From contig OZ017768.1 in NCBI GenBank assembly GCA_963969345.1, forward strand, positions 7,774,718 to 7,838,717: DNA of 64,000 nucleotides, given 5' to 3'. Below the pieces are notes generated by a model. It searched no databases, was not told the origin of the DNA, and worked only from the letters and a program-made list of their open reading frames with translations. This document shows, in pieces, positions 10,958 through 21,453 of the stretch. How positions within the stretch are numbered: the stretch's first letter is position 1; each line of letters opens with the position of its first letter. Made by a program: the position numbers and the translations under genes. The DNA comes from Turbatrix aceti (Eukaryota; Nematoda; Chromadorea; Rhabditida; Panagrolaimidae).

Positions 10958-12210
10958 TGTCAATGATTATTAGCTTCAGTCGTCAGCCTAAACTCACAAT
11001 CAGAAAAATTATCTCATGTGTCAGAAGCGCTGTAAAGCGCGGTGTCACCGGGTCGGCGTCGTCGGAATTCCGACGAGGTATGTATTAACGCCAGAAATAA
11101 TTGTGCATTGCAAACTTATGAGCACACCTGATTATACGCAGATTGCCGAATTTGCATACGATTTGAACAATAAGCCAAAAAATCGTAGAACTAAAACAGT
11201 TAGAAGTTCGGCATATGCAGATTCTGCTGACTGATAAAACAAATTTGCATTGCTTGCGTTATTCAAGAACTTGTAATGTTCAGATGACATCGACTATGGA
11301 CTTGGACTATCTGGCTGACAAATTGGTTTAACGGTGCTGTTTACTTTAATTTGACTTTGATAAAAATTTGATAACTGTTTACGTGGGATTACGTCATTAG
11401 GACTGTTTTTTTTTTTTAATTTTTTTGTCGATACTGTAAATCTGTGAATTCTTTGTTGGCAAAGAAATACAGTGCAAAGTTGGCGATTTTTTGAGTAATC
11501 AAACAGCGACAAAACCGAAAACATTAGGATTTTCTAATTTGACTTTTTGACAAATTTAGCGACAAATCTACTCAAAAGTGAACAAAAATTATAAAAAATC
11601 AAATTGCCACATATTTTTAGTTTTTTTTATTCAATTTGCTTTCACCTTTCGCTTCTTCAAGATTTTTGCGCTTGCTCCGCTCCCGATCCTTTTTTTTCAA
11701 ATTTTTTTCCACTCGATCCGTTCTCGCTCAGGAGCGGTCGAAAACCCTGAAAAACATACAATCCGAGAAATTGACCATGACTCGGGATTGCACTAACATG
11801 GCATGTGCATGGATGAGATATTTAGATGACCAGCGGGCAGCAGCGACAGCGACGACGACGGACTGAGCAGCCGGCTCATCCACAGGAAATGGCAGTCAGT
11901 GGTCTCGTCGATTTTTGTCCGCCCGCCCTCTCAGCCGGCCAGCCGTCAGTCGCTGCACTCTAGCACTTCCCGAGAATTTTAGAGAACCCTCCGCGTGCCG
12001 TGGGACAACAACGCCGGGTCCGCTTTGCATTGTCACAAGCGAAACAACGGCGAAACGACCACAAGTGGAGAACAAAATATGTAAGTGGTAAGCGAAAACA
12101 AAACCACTCGCCCTTTGAGAGACAAACTTTGGCCTGGAAGAAGAACTGACACGCGGCCTACACCCTCTGGCTTTGTTGCTTTTTATCGATCGCAGTGGCA
12201 CGCGACGAGC
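10958..12210. other. Intergenic region between divergent genes
   Basis: The region separates the - gene starting at 10957 from the + gene starting at 12211, so it holds both promoters. A perfect 18-bp palindrome, TCGTCGGAATTCCGACGA, lies at 11059-11076 in a GC-rich island. The stretch 11830-12210 is GC-richer and may be the 5' UTR of the + gene. A cgcag acceptor at 12190-12194 lies 16 nt before the ATG. Confidence 0.45.
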
Positions 12211-14250
12211 ATGGATGGCGTAAGTCGGGTTTTGGTTTTTTTGGTGTATTTTAAATACATTTTACGTGTTTTTTCAGAGCTCTCCGTCGTGCTCCATTGC
12301 CGCGACTTCTACCAATGATCCGTTTCGGGTGAGTTGGAATCTGAAAAGCGTGAAATAGGGTTAATTTTTCGTTTTTTTGAAAGTCGAAAATTTGAAAGTG
12401 AAAAAAGTCAGTCAAAATTCTGAAAATTTGGATGAAATGTAAAAAACAATAAAAAACATCCAAAAATTTTAAAAAATTTGAAGGAGTTTTGCAACGAAAA
12501 TGATGAAACAAAAATTCCGTGCGGAACCTTTTTTTTAAATTAAAAATTTTTTATTTAAAAAAAAATTGTTTTTCAAATCTTCAAATTTTAAAAATAGTTT
12601 TAAAAAAAATTATTTTTTAAATTTTTTATTTTATCGTGAGCGTCGTGGGAAATTCAAATTTGTTCGCAATTTTTGCCAAAAATCTAATTTTTTTTTTAAG
12701 TGTAAATTTTTAGCAATTATTTAACGAATTTTATAGAAACTATTTTTTATTTTTGACGAAAATGCTTCAAAATTCACTAAGTTTTGTCTTTTGGACATGC
12801 AATAATTTTTTGTTATGATACGTCAAAAATTAGCGAAACACCAGAGTCAAATCATATTTAGAATGATTTGACTCTATGATTTTTTTCAAGTTAGATTTTT
12901 TTAAATGACTTTTATAATTCGGATAAAACTGTCAACAATGTTCATTTTTTTGCGACAGGTATTTTTTTCCAGGACAGAATATCCTCGCTGAGTGCAACAT
13001 GCGACAGTCTGGTCGCCTTCCTCCACGGAGGCTTCCCCCGGTCGTACACCTCGGCAGCCACTACCGCCACGCATCCGCGGCTATCGGCGACGCCGATCAT
13101 CGATCACGGCGACAACCACGAACGCGAGGAGCGATTTCGCAAGTTGTTATCACCAACCGCCGGTCGACAGGTAGGAGTGCAACGCGCGCACGCTGTCCTG
13201 CAAATTCCTCTCCCTGTTATCTTTCAGACTCCGGGCATCGTAGCACGCGATAACGACTATCTTCGATGGGAAAACGAGCAATTACTCATCGAAATTTCCG
13301 GTCTAAGACAAGATGTCGAAAAATCGGACGTGGCAATGCGTGATCTCCAGGCGGAGGTGCGGTGCCTCAAGCTCAACCAGGAGCAGATAAATCGCATTCA
13401 CTCGACCCGGCTTCATGATCAACTCGCCACCGCCCACGACGTGTTGGTCACCCGGGAGGGCCATCTGCGACGGAGACTGGACGACTGCGAGCGGGAAGCG
13501 GATCTCGAAGCCGAACGGTACCAGGCTAAGATCGAGTGCCTCGAAGACGAGGTATCCATCCTCCGGGACAGGTTGCAGCGCGCCGAGCAACATGTCATCG
13601 TTCTTGGCCGCGAAAAGGCCGCTGTGGCTAGGGATTTCGCGGTGAGACTTTTTTTCAAAAAAAAATTATTGAAAAATTATTTCTATTAATTTTTTTAGAT
13701 AATTTAAAAATATATAATTTTTTTTTAAATAAATTTTTTTTAACTAAAACTTTTTTTTAAATTTAAAAATGTTAGATTTTTTTTCAAAATCAATTTTTTT
13801 TAGTTATAATTTTTTTTATTTAAAAATGTTAGATTTTTTCAAACAACAAATTATGTTTGTAATGTATTTTAAAAAAAATTTTTTTCTGTATTTTCTTTTC
13901 AAATTTTTTTCAAAAATTAAATTTTTCAGTCTTTCCGCGAAACAACGGCCCAAAAAATGGAGGAGCTGTTCGAGCGGGAAACAGACCTCGAAGTGAGCCT
14001 CGCCTACGCAGAAACCCGGCAACCAGCGCCGGCCCGCAACGGCCGTGGCCTGCGACGCGTCGCCTCGCTCGAAACCGTCTCGCGGCACGCAACGACAACC
14101 GACGATCTGGAACGACATATCAGAACTCTGGAATCCGATCTCGAAGCTGAAAGGGAACAACGGACAAATGCTACGCTGCTGCTGGCTCGCATGAGCCAGG
14201 ATCTCAAGGTGCTACTCGATATCGCAAAAACTAATAAAGAACAAAGCTAA
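12211..14250 (+). CDS. Coiled-coil protein of unknown function
   Basis: Exons 12211-12219, 12278-12328, 12973-13170, 13228-13641 and 13930-14250 join in frame to 330 residues (MDGSSPSCSIAATSTND...). After a Ser/Thr-rich head of about 85 residues comes a nearly continuous coiled coil (YLRWENEQLLIEISGLRQDV to RETDLEVSLAYAETR). A short Arg-rich linker and a second coil (DDLERHIRTLESDLEAEREQ) follow. Charged heptads rich in Glu, Arg and Leu dominate; there is no membrane segment. A centrosomal, NudE-like or other scaffold role is possible, but only composition supports it. The first coding exon has only nine bases, so the start is the weakest point. Confidence 0.65.
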
Positions 14251-14651
14251 ATATTTATTTATTTATTTGGAGGTATTTATTCGCAAAGATAAAAAACATG
14301 GGGGTGTGGGTTGGGATCGAACATAAAACAAAGATTTAAAATTTAAATTTAAAAAATTTAAAAAATTTAAATTTAATTTAATTTAAAAATTTTAAAATTT
14401 TAAAATTTAAAAATTTAAAATTTAAATTTAAAAAAATTTAAAAAATTTAAAAAAAACGAAAAATTTATTTTATTTTAAAACAAAATAAAAAACAAAAAAA
14501 TAAGCGTACTTTGAATGAATTTTTTGTATTTTAGTTTTTTTTGTTATTTTTGAACGTATTTGACGTCAAATTTTGTTTTATTAAAATTTTGGAGACGTTG
14601 AATTTACACATATTGGTCTGGTCCGGGATTGGGATGTGATAGAGCCTTCCT
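14251..14651. repeat. Low-complexity AT region (AAATTTAAA words)
   Basis: The segment 14335-14460 is made almost only of AAATTT and TTTAAA words, probably a simple repeat. The rest is 3' flank of both convergent genes. Confidence 0.6.
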
Positions 14652-14873
14652 TTAGTTATGGGGCTGGCTGTCGAGCTTGTAGAAATAATCGACAGCAGAT
14701 CTCAGCTCGGCACTGCCCTGGTCTTGTTTGATCACTCCTGCTTCCCGGGCATGATTGAAAATGACCAAACCGTGTTTCTTGATTTCGTTAAGCTCATTCG
14801 ATAGTTCTTCGTTCTGCTGACGAACTCGAGCACGACAGGCGCGAACGGCTTCTGCATTGCTCATGGGAGACAT
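14652..14873 (-). CDS. Minimal bZIP-like protein, 73 residues
   Basis: A single exon encodes 73 residues starting MSPMSNAEAVRACRAR. The segment SNAEAVRACRARVRQQNEEL fits the bZIP basic region: the invariant Asn, Ala at +3, Cys or Ser at +7 and Arg at +8. A leucine lies exactly ten residues after that Arg, followed by Ile at +7 and Ile at +14, which would be the zipper d positions. The zipper is short and carries a Gly. Members of this family dimerise and bind DNA; a lone bZIP this small could be a heterodimer partner or a dominant-negative form. An acceptor (acag) ends one base before the ATG, consistent with a trans-spliced start, although an upstream coding exon cannot be excluded. Confidence 0.6.
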   Translation of the reverse strand: MSPMSNAEAVRACRARVRQQNEELSNELNEIKKHGLVIFNHAREAGVIKQDQGSAELRSAVDYFYKLDSQPHN

Positions 14874-14890
14874 TCTGTTTTTTTAAAAAT
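14874..14890 (-). promoter_or_regulatory. Probable trans-splice acceptor at the bZIP-like start codon
   Basis: On the minus strand a T/A-rich tract ends in ACAG at 14878-14875, one base before ATG 14873. Such spacing is typical of spliced-leader addition in nematodes. A cis intron in a 5' UTR is the alternative. Confidence 0.45.
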
Positions 14891-15239
14891 AAATAAAAAT
14901 ATTATACAATCTAAAATAATTGGTACAATTTTCAGTTGAATTGACAATAATAACTCACATCAAAAATGACAAGAAATTGACAATTATTGCATGCTTTTAT
15001 ATTTACAGTGAAAAGATAGCGAAATTTTAGTGGCTGTGAAAATGTCGAATTTTTGACACCAGCGACAAAGAATCTTTCCATGCAAAAAAAATATCGCAAT
15101 GAAAATCATGTCAAAAGACGATTTGCCAAATGTATAAAAAACTGTTTTTTACTTTTCTTTTTCGATTTGTGCAAAAAATAACATTTTTGTCATCTGAAAA
15201 AATAAATAATCACGATTCTCGCAACGAAAATGCATTTTT
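14891..15239. other. AT-rich upstream region of the bZIP-like gene
   Basis: No exon seen; the likely promoter region. Confidence 0.35.
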
Positions 15240-15600
15240 GTGTCAAGAAAAATCAGTGCGCACGCGATGTTTAATCGTAGTTCCTGAAGCAAAAGTTTTT
15301 GTTTTTTAATTTTTTTTCTAATATTGATTCTATCATTAACATTGAAAAATAAAAAAATCATGATTCATGACAAAATCGTTATTTTCGTGTCAAGAACATT
15401 CAAAATGAGCACGCGATGTTTAATCGTGGTTCCTGAAGCGAAAGTTTTTGTTTTTACACTTTTTTCAACAGTTTTTTAATTGTGTTTTGATAAGCGCAGT
15501 TTTTTCGCAACAAAATCGTATTTTCGTGTCGAGAACATCAGTGCGCACGCGGTGTTTCATCGTGGTTCCTGCAGCGAAAGTTGTTGATATTTCACTTTTT
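15240..15600. repeat. Three diverged tandem copies of a ~140-150 bp unit
   Basis: The words CACGCGATGTTTAATCGT and GTTCCTGAAGC recur at about 15260, 15410 and 15548 (last copy with CACGCGGTGTTTCATCGT and GTTCCTGCAGC), each followed by AAAGTTTTTG-like sequence and preceded by CGTGTCAAGAA-like sequence. No coding frame is kept between copies. Confidence 0.65.
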
Positions 15601-15701
15601 TTAGAAAACATTTTTTATTTTCTATCGTAAGCAACAGTGTAGCCAAAAAAACAGTAAGCGACTAATGCATAAAACCCGTAGTGTTGAGAAAGGCGCCGTT
15701 T

Positions 15702-18700
15702 TCAGAAGATAAGGTGAGTCTTGCTTCGAATGCCTCCGACAGGTGTGGAGTGATTTCGGTTGACGAGTAGCTTGCGTCTCACGATGCACCACTCAAAGAT
15801 CATTGCAATGACGACGAGGGACATGGAGATGGCAGCGAGCTGGAAAGCCCACGGCGGAATGCCGTGGCGTCGTGGGTGGCCTCCGGTTGCGTAGAAGTCG
15901 CGAAGCGCAAATCCAACGTGATCGATGAGATCCGCGATGCATTCATGGAGCGCCTGGCCCCGTAGGATGCAGTTGGTGGATTCGAGCTGAAGGTTGGCGG
16001 TGAAGGGCTTGAGACGGGCTTCGTCCTGGTGGATGACGACCATCGTCAGTTTGCGCGGATCGAAGACGAAGCCGTCGACGAGGACGAGCGCGAGAACCTT
16101 CGGCCTCGGGCACTGGTCGTCCGGGAACCAGCGGCGGTAGACGACAGATGTGTACACCTAAAAAATATTCATAATTGAATTTGCATTTTTTTTGTCAAAT
16201 TTGATCAAATTCGGAAAAAAACACATCAGTGCATTTGAATTCCAAATAAATTGCGGGGTACAAATTTTCGATTTACATTTTTGCAAAATTTTTTATTCGA
16301 ATCTGTGCTTTCCCTTCAATTTGGGCTTTTGAAAATGCATTTACGGTTATTTTGAGAAAATTCAAAGAATAAGTAACAATTTCCAAGAAGCATAAAAATT
16401 TCTGCAATTTTAGTATGTCAAAAAAAGCCGGAATCCAAGCTCTTCCGTTCCTTTTTGTAAATAAATATTTGAGGACAAAAAAATTGTGTCAGGAAATAAA
16501 TACATGCTACCAATTTTTTGTATCCGTTTTTTTAGTAAATTTTGTCTTCAAGGTAGAAATAAATTTGTCTCAACCGATTAAAATCTTCCGTCACTGACAA
16601 TGAATTGCATCTTGCCCAGGGCAACCGTCTAACAATTTCCCTTCTACCTGCAACAGACAATCCTGACAATGCCGTCTCCCAGACACCAAAGACATGCTTG
16701 AAATTGTCCTAGACCCATCTCCTAGACGAACGGCCCCATAAAAAAAGTATACATAGTCGCGGTCGTGCTTTTTGCTCCCACCGGACAAAAACGGAAGCAA
16801 CCGAGAGAAAAGACGATTTCAACGACGCTCTTTTGACAACGACAAAAAATATAATATAAAAAATTTTTGTGTGTTCTGGTTATCATAGAAAATACAATGT
16901 TCTTTTTGCACAATCCAATAAAATTGTCTTTGTTCACAAATATAAGGTCCATCGTTTCAATTTTATGCAAACAGATTTTCTCAAGTTTGCTCGTAAATAA
17001 ATTACAACGCATTTTTTTCCGAAAAACATGATTTTTTGATGTATAATATTTTTCTGAATTAGAAAAAAGACTGCTTGAAGCATGAATGAGTACGCGTTTA
17101 TTAGTTTTTTTCGGCCTTGCGTGTGATTTTTTTCTAATAATAAAATATTTAGATGCAACTTTTCAAATTATTTTTTGAGTGTTAAATATAATAAGCTTGG
17201 TATTGTACCGTCGTTCTTGAAAAAAATAGAACAAAGCGTTAAAATAAATGATAATAAAATTTCTGATGCTCTTGCAACGAAAAAATTTTGAAATTAAAAT
17301 GCACATGCAAAAAAAATTGCAACAAAAGAAAATTCCGTTTTTTTATTCCTTTTTAAACAAAAAATTTTCGATATTCTGTTTTTCAAGGCGAACAAATAAA
17401 ATATCGAAATAAAAGTTTTTCAGACGCAAGTGCAAAAAATTTGATGTACTTTACATCGAATTCAGCCGTTTTGTTGTACTTTTGGGTTGGAAAAATAAAA
17501 AAGACCATTGCGTTCAGAGTTTTTCATAAAAACATAAATTTATTTTTAACTTTTTTTTTAAATATTTAATTTGCATTTAATTTTACCCCCAAAAAAACAT
17601 CCAATTTTTTTTCAAATTTTAGCCTGTCAGTTCGTTAAAGCATCAAATCAAGCTGACGCCTGACGAACGAACACAGTCACTCGTCTCGCTTTCTTTCATG
17701 GCAACAGTGTGTATTTGTGGGAGACATGCCATTTGCGTATCCTGAACAACATTCGACCCTTCCTCCCCAGACTTGCAGACAGATGCCGCTGACATTCATC
17801 CGTCTATGTATGTAAAAATGTGGGGGTGGTAGTATGTATTTATGTACAAAATAGGACCCCAACTTGCAAGTGACAAAAAATATAAAAAAAAATTTGTTCA
17901 GAAATTTCTGCCACTACTTACTCACTTCCGACGCCAACGATACTCCGAGAACAACGCCAGCTTTGTTCTCGGAGAGCAAAGTCGGAAGGGCTTACGGATA
18001 CTGCCTTCCGGGTGGTCGTAAATGCCGCTGGCAGCATCCAGCAATGACGGCACGACGAAAAAAAAAGCGACAGGATTAGTCAGAAAAACCCCATTTCAGG
18101 AAAAAAAGTCCCGTCAAAGGTAACAAAAATGGTTTTCGTTTTTGAGTATGTATCGTAAACCCCATCTTAAAACGAAAAAAAAACAGCCAGCCAGTCGGTC
18201 GTAAATTACAAATTATGTACCACTCCGTTAATTCCTAGAAAAAAAAAACAGAATTCATGCATGCATCATGGATATTCATGACTTGGACTTTTTTCGGGGA
18301 AAAGAACAAAAAAACGACGATTTAGATATGAATAGTTAATGCGCCACTATTTTTTAACAGTTGTCATGGAAGTTTTGAAAACATCAAAAATCGTATACCA
18401 CTTCCGTATACTGTAATATGAGATTACTTTAACGATGGCATTTAGTTCCGAGTCTAGAAAAACCAGTTGAGTGGAATAAAAAAAATGTGAAAAACTTGAT
18501 TGAGTTAATTTTGGATTTAAAAAAAAGCTCGGAAAATTATTATGCAAGCACGAATAAATTAGGTTTGGGCGAATTTTGGATTTTACGCATGTTGCACGCA
18601 ATGAATATTGTTTTCGTGCCCAAAAGGGCACGTTTATACGATTCGATTTAGTTAGTGTAATAAAATTCAGTGAGAAAAAAATATTTAATTATCCATGTGG

Positions 18701-20037
18701 GATATATTTAGGACAAGTTTGCAGGACTCACCCGTGCACCCGTTCTAGGAACCAACTCTGCATTTTTTTTATGTATCTCCCTTCTTGCACGCAGGTTAGG
18801 AGGTTCACAGCCCAAAAAGCCGGCCGAGCAAGCGGATGACAAGTCTCGCGTTGTTCGTACGTATTAGCAAAATTAAATTACGCGTGCCTGCGGCAACAAA
18901 AGTCACCCGGCCAACAAAGGGGCCTGCCTTTGTTGGACGGGGTTTTTTTGTTCGATTCACGAAATATGAAATAAATTTTGTTTCGGAAAGCAAACTTGTA
19001 CACTGAGAAAAAAATTTTGTGATTCAAAAAATTGAAAAAAAAGAAACCTTTATAAATTAAAATTAAATTAAAAAATTCCTTTATGTCAGTTTTTGTGGCC
19101 GAATGTGTCAGTTTTTAGCACCGCCAAACTGTCATTTTTGGAAATAAATAGCAGCTAAACAGCCAAATCTGGCATCATTTTCCGGAAATAATTTTTTTCA
19201 GTGTAAATTTCTGGCGATCAAGGATATGTAGATTTCGGGCTCCCAGAGGAGATGGTCTCTCCTGCGAAGAGCAAAAAAAACAAGGCTGACAGCACTAATT
19301 GGGAAAAAAGAAGAGAACGGCACGGCACTGTGCTGAGGGGTATCGATTGACAGGCAGAAAGGCAAGGCCATGCAGGGATGGAACAGAGGAAGCATCGACT
19401 TGATGAGTTCAAAAAACTTTTGAAACAAAAGAACGAACAAACAAACGAACAAACCTTGGTGAAAAATTTGAAATTGTGAACAAATTTATCGAGTTGATCG
19501 GTGGAGAGACTCAGGCACGGGGTAGCGTAGAGGCAGCCAAATTCCTCGCTTTCAGGCTTCAGAAAATCCACAGAAATCGGTTGTGCGAGTTGTCGAACGA
19601 GAATTAGGCCAAAGAGATCGGTGCCGTTGTCGTGAAAGACGGGTCGATGCTTTTTGTACGCCTTGGCTATCGTGTAGAGCCCAGAGCCGTCGAGCTGATT
19701 GTGGAGGTCGCAGAGGAAGGGCAGCTCTCGATGGGGGTGGCACATGTGGTGGAAGAACTGGAAAAAAAGGGGGCGTTGATCAAAAAACGAATTTTATGTC
19801 AAAAAATGAATTTCATTGGTTTTTTGTTTTTGAAATTATTCTCACCTCAGTATTGGACGGTACTGGAAACTGACACGGGGCAAAGACGGGTGGCTGGACC
19901 AGATGCTGGCCAACTACAAGTCTGGGGGATTGGATGACGACGATAGAGACAATGACAAGGCCCAAAAGACCGACCGAGGCCCGGGGCCTTTGCCTCGTCG
20001 ACGACTCATGTTTGGCGATGGCGGCGAGGACAAGCAT
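15702..20037 (-). CDS. TPM-domain, MOLO-1-like membrane protein
   Basis: Exons 19846-20037, 19455-19757 and 15702-16157 join in phase 0 to 316 residues. The N-terminus has a hydrophobic signal or anchor (SVGLLGLVIVSIVVI) after a basic stretch. The middle exon carries CHPHRELPFLCDLHNQLDG, and the last exon carries VYTSVVYRRWFPDDQCPRPK and VLALVLVDG, then a C-terminal membrane helix (WAFQLAAISMSLVVIAMIFE) and a short basic tail. This order (signal, Cys-containing TPM domain, C-terminal helix) fits nematode MOLO-1, an auxiliary protein of levamisole-sensitive acetylcholine receptors. The assignment rests on architecture and partial motifs. Intron 2 is 3.3 kb, far longer than its neighbours. The middle exon has a nearly identical inverted copy at 20.85-21.14 kb. 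Confidence 0.5.
16158..19454. other. Long intron of the MOLO-1-like gene
   Basis: No coding exon was found. Moderately GC-rich islands (16597-16830, 17640-18070, 18700-18950) stand out from the AT-rich background and may be regulatory or RNA-producing. The 17.9 kb island holds the hairpin listed separately. Confidence 0.4.
17925..17988. ncRNA. Candidate pre-miRNA-like hairpin
   Basis: An outer 8-bp stem (CTTCCGAC at 17925-17932 with GTCGGAAG at 17981-17988) encloses a perfect 12-bp stem (CTCCGAGAACAA at 17943-17954 with TTGTTCTCGGAG at 17963-17974) and an 8-nt loop, with internal loops of 10 and 6 nt. The 64-nt span and 20 base pairs are at the small end for a miRNA precursor. It lies in the long intron of the MOLO-1-like gene; either strand could be transcribed. 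There is no expression evidence. Confidence 0.35.
19310..19775 (-). repeat. Arm 1 of an inverted duplication (source exon)
   Basis: This segment contains exon 2 of the MOLO-1-like gene (19455-19757) plus flanking intron. Its reverse complement reappears at 20835-21265 with very few differences through the exon. Confidence 0.85.
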
Positions 20038-20834
20038 CCTTCTCCGGTGGCCTCCAGGCTCGGATGGATGGCAGAAGACAGCAGCGCTACGCGCGCACTA
20101 TATTTAGAGAGCGACCATCTCAACAAACCTGGACGACGACTGGTGCCCAGTTCGGCGGCTAGGGCTGACTGCTTTGCTAAACTTGGAGACAAGCAAGCGC
20201 GCGTGGGGCACAACACAGCAAAAAAAATAGTAGAAGGAGGAAGGGGGCATGAGACCGAGACGACAGCAGAAGCATGCTCCTCCTCCTCGTCCTCCTCTCT
20301 CCCATGGCCAAAAGGCGCAAAAGTCAGGCGTACTCTCCTCTCCTCTCCCTCGACTCCCTCGACCGGACAAGGCCGCCGAGCCCGCGAGAGCCCGAACCAC
20401 TACCACCAATGCCACCGCCGCCAGACAACACGGCGGCGCTCCTCTGCGTCGTCGTCGTCATCGTCACAAACACGAAGCAACGCTGCGGAGCCCATTAAAC
20501 ATGCACAAATGAATGGATAATAAATAGATTACCCTCACAGACGACAACTCTGCCACAGAAGATGAATATGTGACCGGTCAGGAGAACGGAGTATCCTAGT
20601 CTCGGGTGGAAAACATTCGAAAGTCAAAAAAAGGGGGTCTTAGTTAGGAAAAGTTATGATGATAAATAAGACAGTTCACGGGGAGACTTAATGACTTGAA
20701 AATACCTAATTACGATAAACAATATCCAGCCGCCGTCTTTGTCTCGTACCAGAAGTTTAAAAAAAATAACACTAAACAGATGAAATTTATTATTTCGACC
20801 CTAAATCAACGATCAACCCCCCCCCCTCTTTTTT
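20038..20834. other. Upstream region of the MOLO-1-like gene
   Basis: GC-richer than average to about 20510, with CT- and GA-rich runs (20270-20360). Several open frames on both strands are compositional and lack splice context. This is the likely promoter and 5' UTR of the - gene. Confidence 0.4.
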
Positions 20835-21265
20835 TCCAGTTTTTCCACCACATGTGCCATCCCCACCGAGAGTTGCCCTTCCTCTGCGACCTCCACAATC
20901 AGCTTGACGGCTCTGGGCTCTACACGATAGCCAAGGCGTACAAAAAGCATCGACCCGTCTTTCACGACAACGGCACCGATCTCTTTGGCCTAATTCTCGT
21001 TCGACAACTCGCACAACCGATTTCTGTGGATTTTCTGAAGCCTGAAAGCGAGGAATTTGGCTGCCTCTACGCTACCCCGTGCCTGAGTCTCTCCACCGAT
21101 CAACTCGATAAATTTGTTCACAATTTCAAATTTTTCACCAAGGTTTGTTTGTTTGTTTGTTTGTTCGTTCTTTTGTTTCAAAAGTTTTTTGTACTCATCA
21201 AGTCGATGCTTCCTCTGTTCCAAGCATAACCTTGCCTTTCTGCCTGTTAATCGATACACCCTCAT
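20835..21265 (+). pseudogene. Inverted duplicate of MOLO-1-like exon 2
   Basis: The sequence matches 19310-19775 in reverse complement, including the acceptor (ttttccag), the whole exon and the donor (ACCAAG/GTTTGT). Exon one and the last exon are not present on this strand nearby, so the copy is probably a lone exon. The frame is intact and very similar to its source, so the duplication is young. It could form a long hairpin with the source if both were transcribed together. Confidence 0.75.
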
Positions 21266-21453
21266 GATTCCACTCTGACAACACTGAATACTGTAATTTT
21301 TATTCTGCTTGCACGATTCCCACGTCATGTCATCGTTTTCGGCGGTTTTTTTCATTCTAACCTATTTTCTTCGACTGATGTGGTGAGCGCTGATCGCGCT
21401 CTGCTGATTTTTATTCTGTTACGTTCGATTGATCAATTTATAAGCTGAACACC

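Noticed and set aside
20249..20520. Arg/Pro/Ser-rich frames upstream of the MOLO-1-like gene
   Set aside because: Several overlapping frames are open because of CT- and CG-rich composition; there is no splice or start context.
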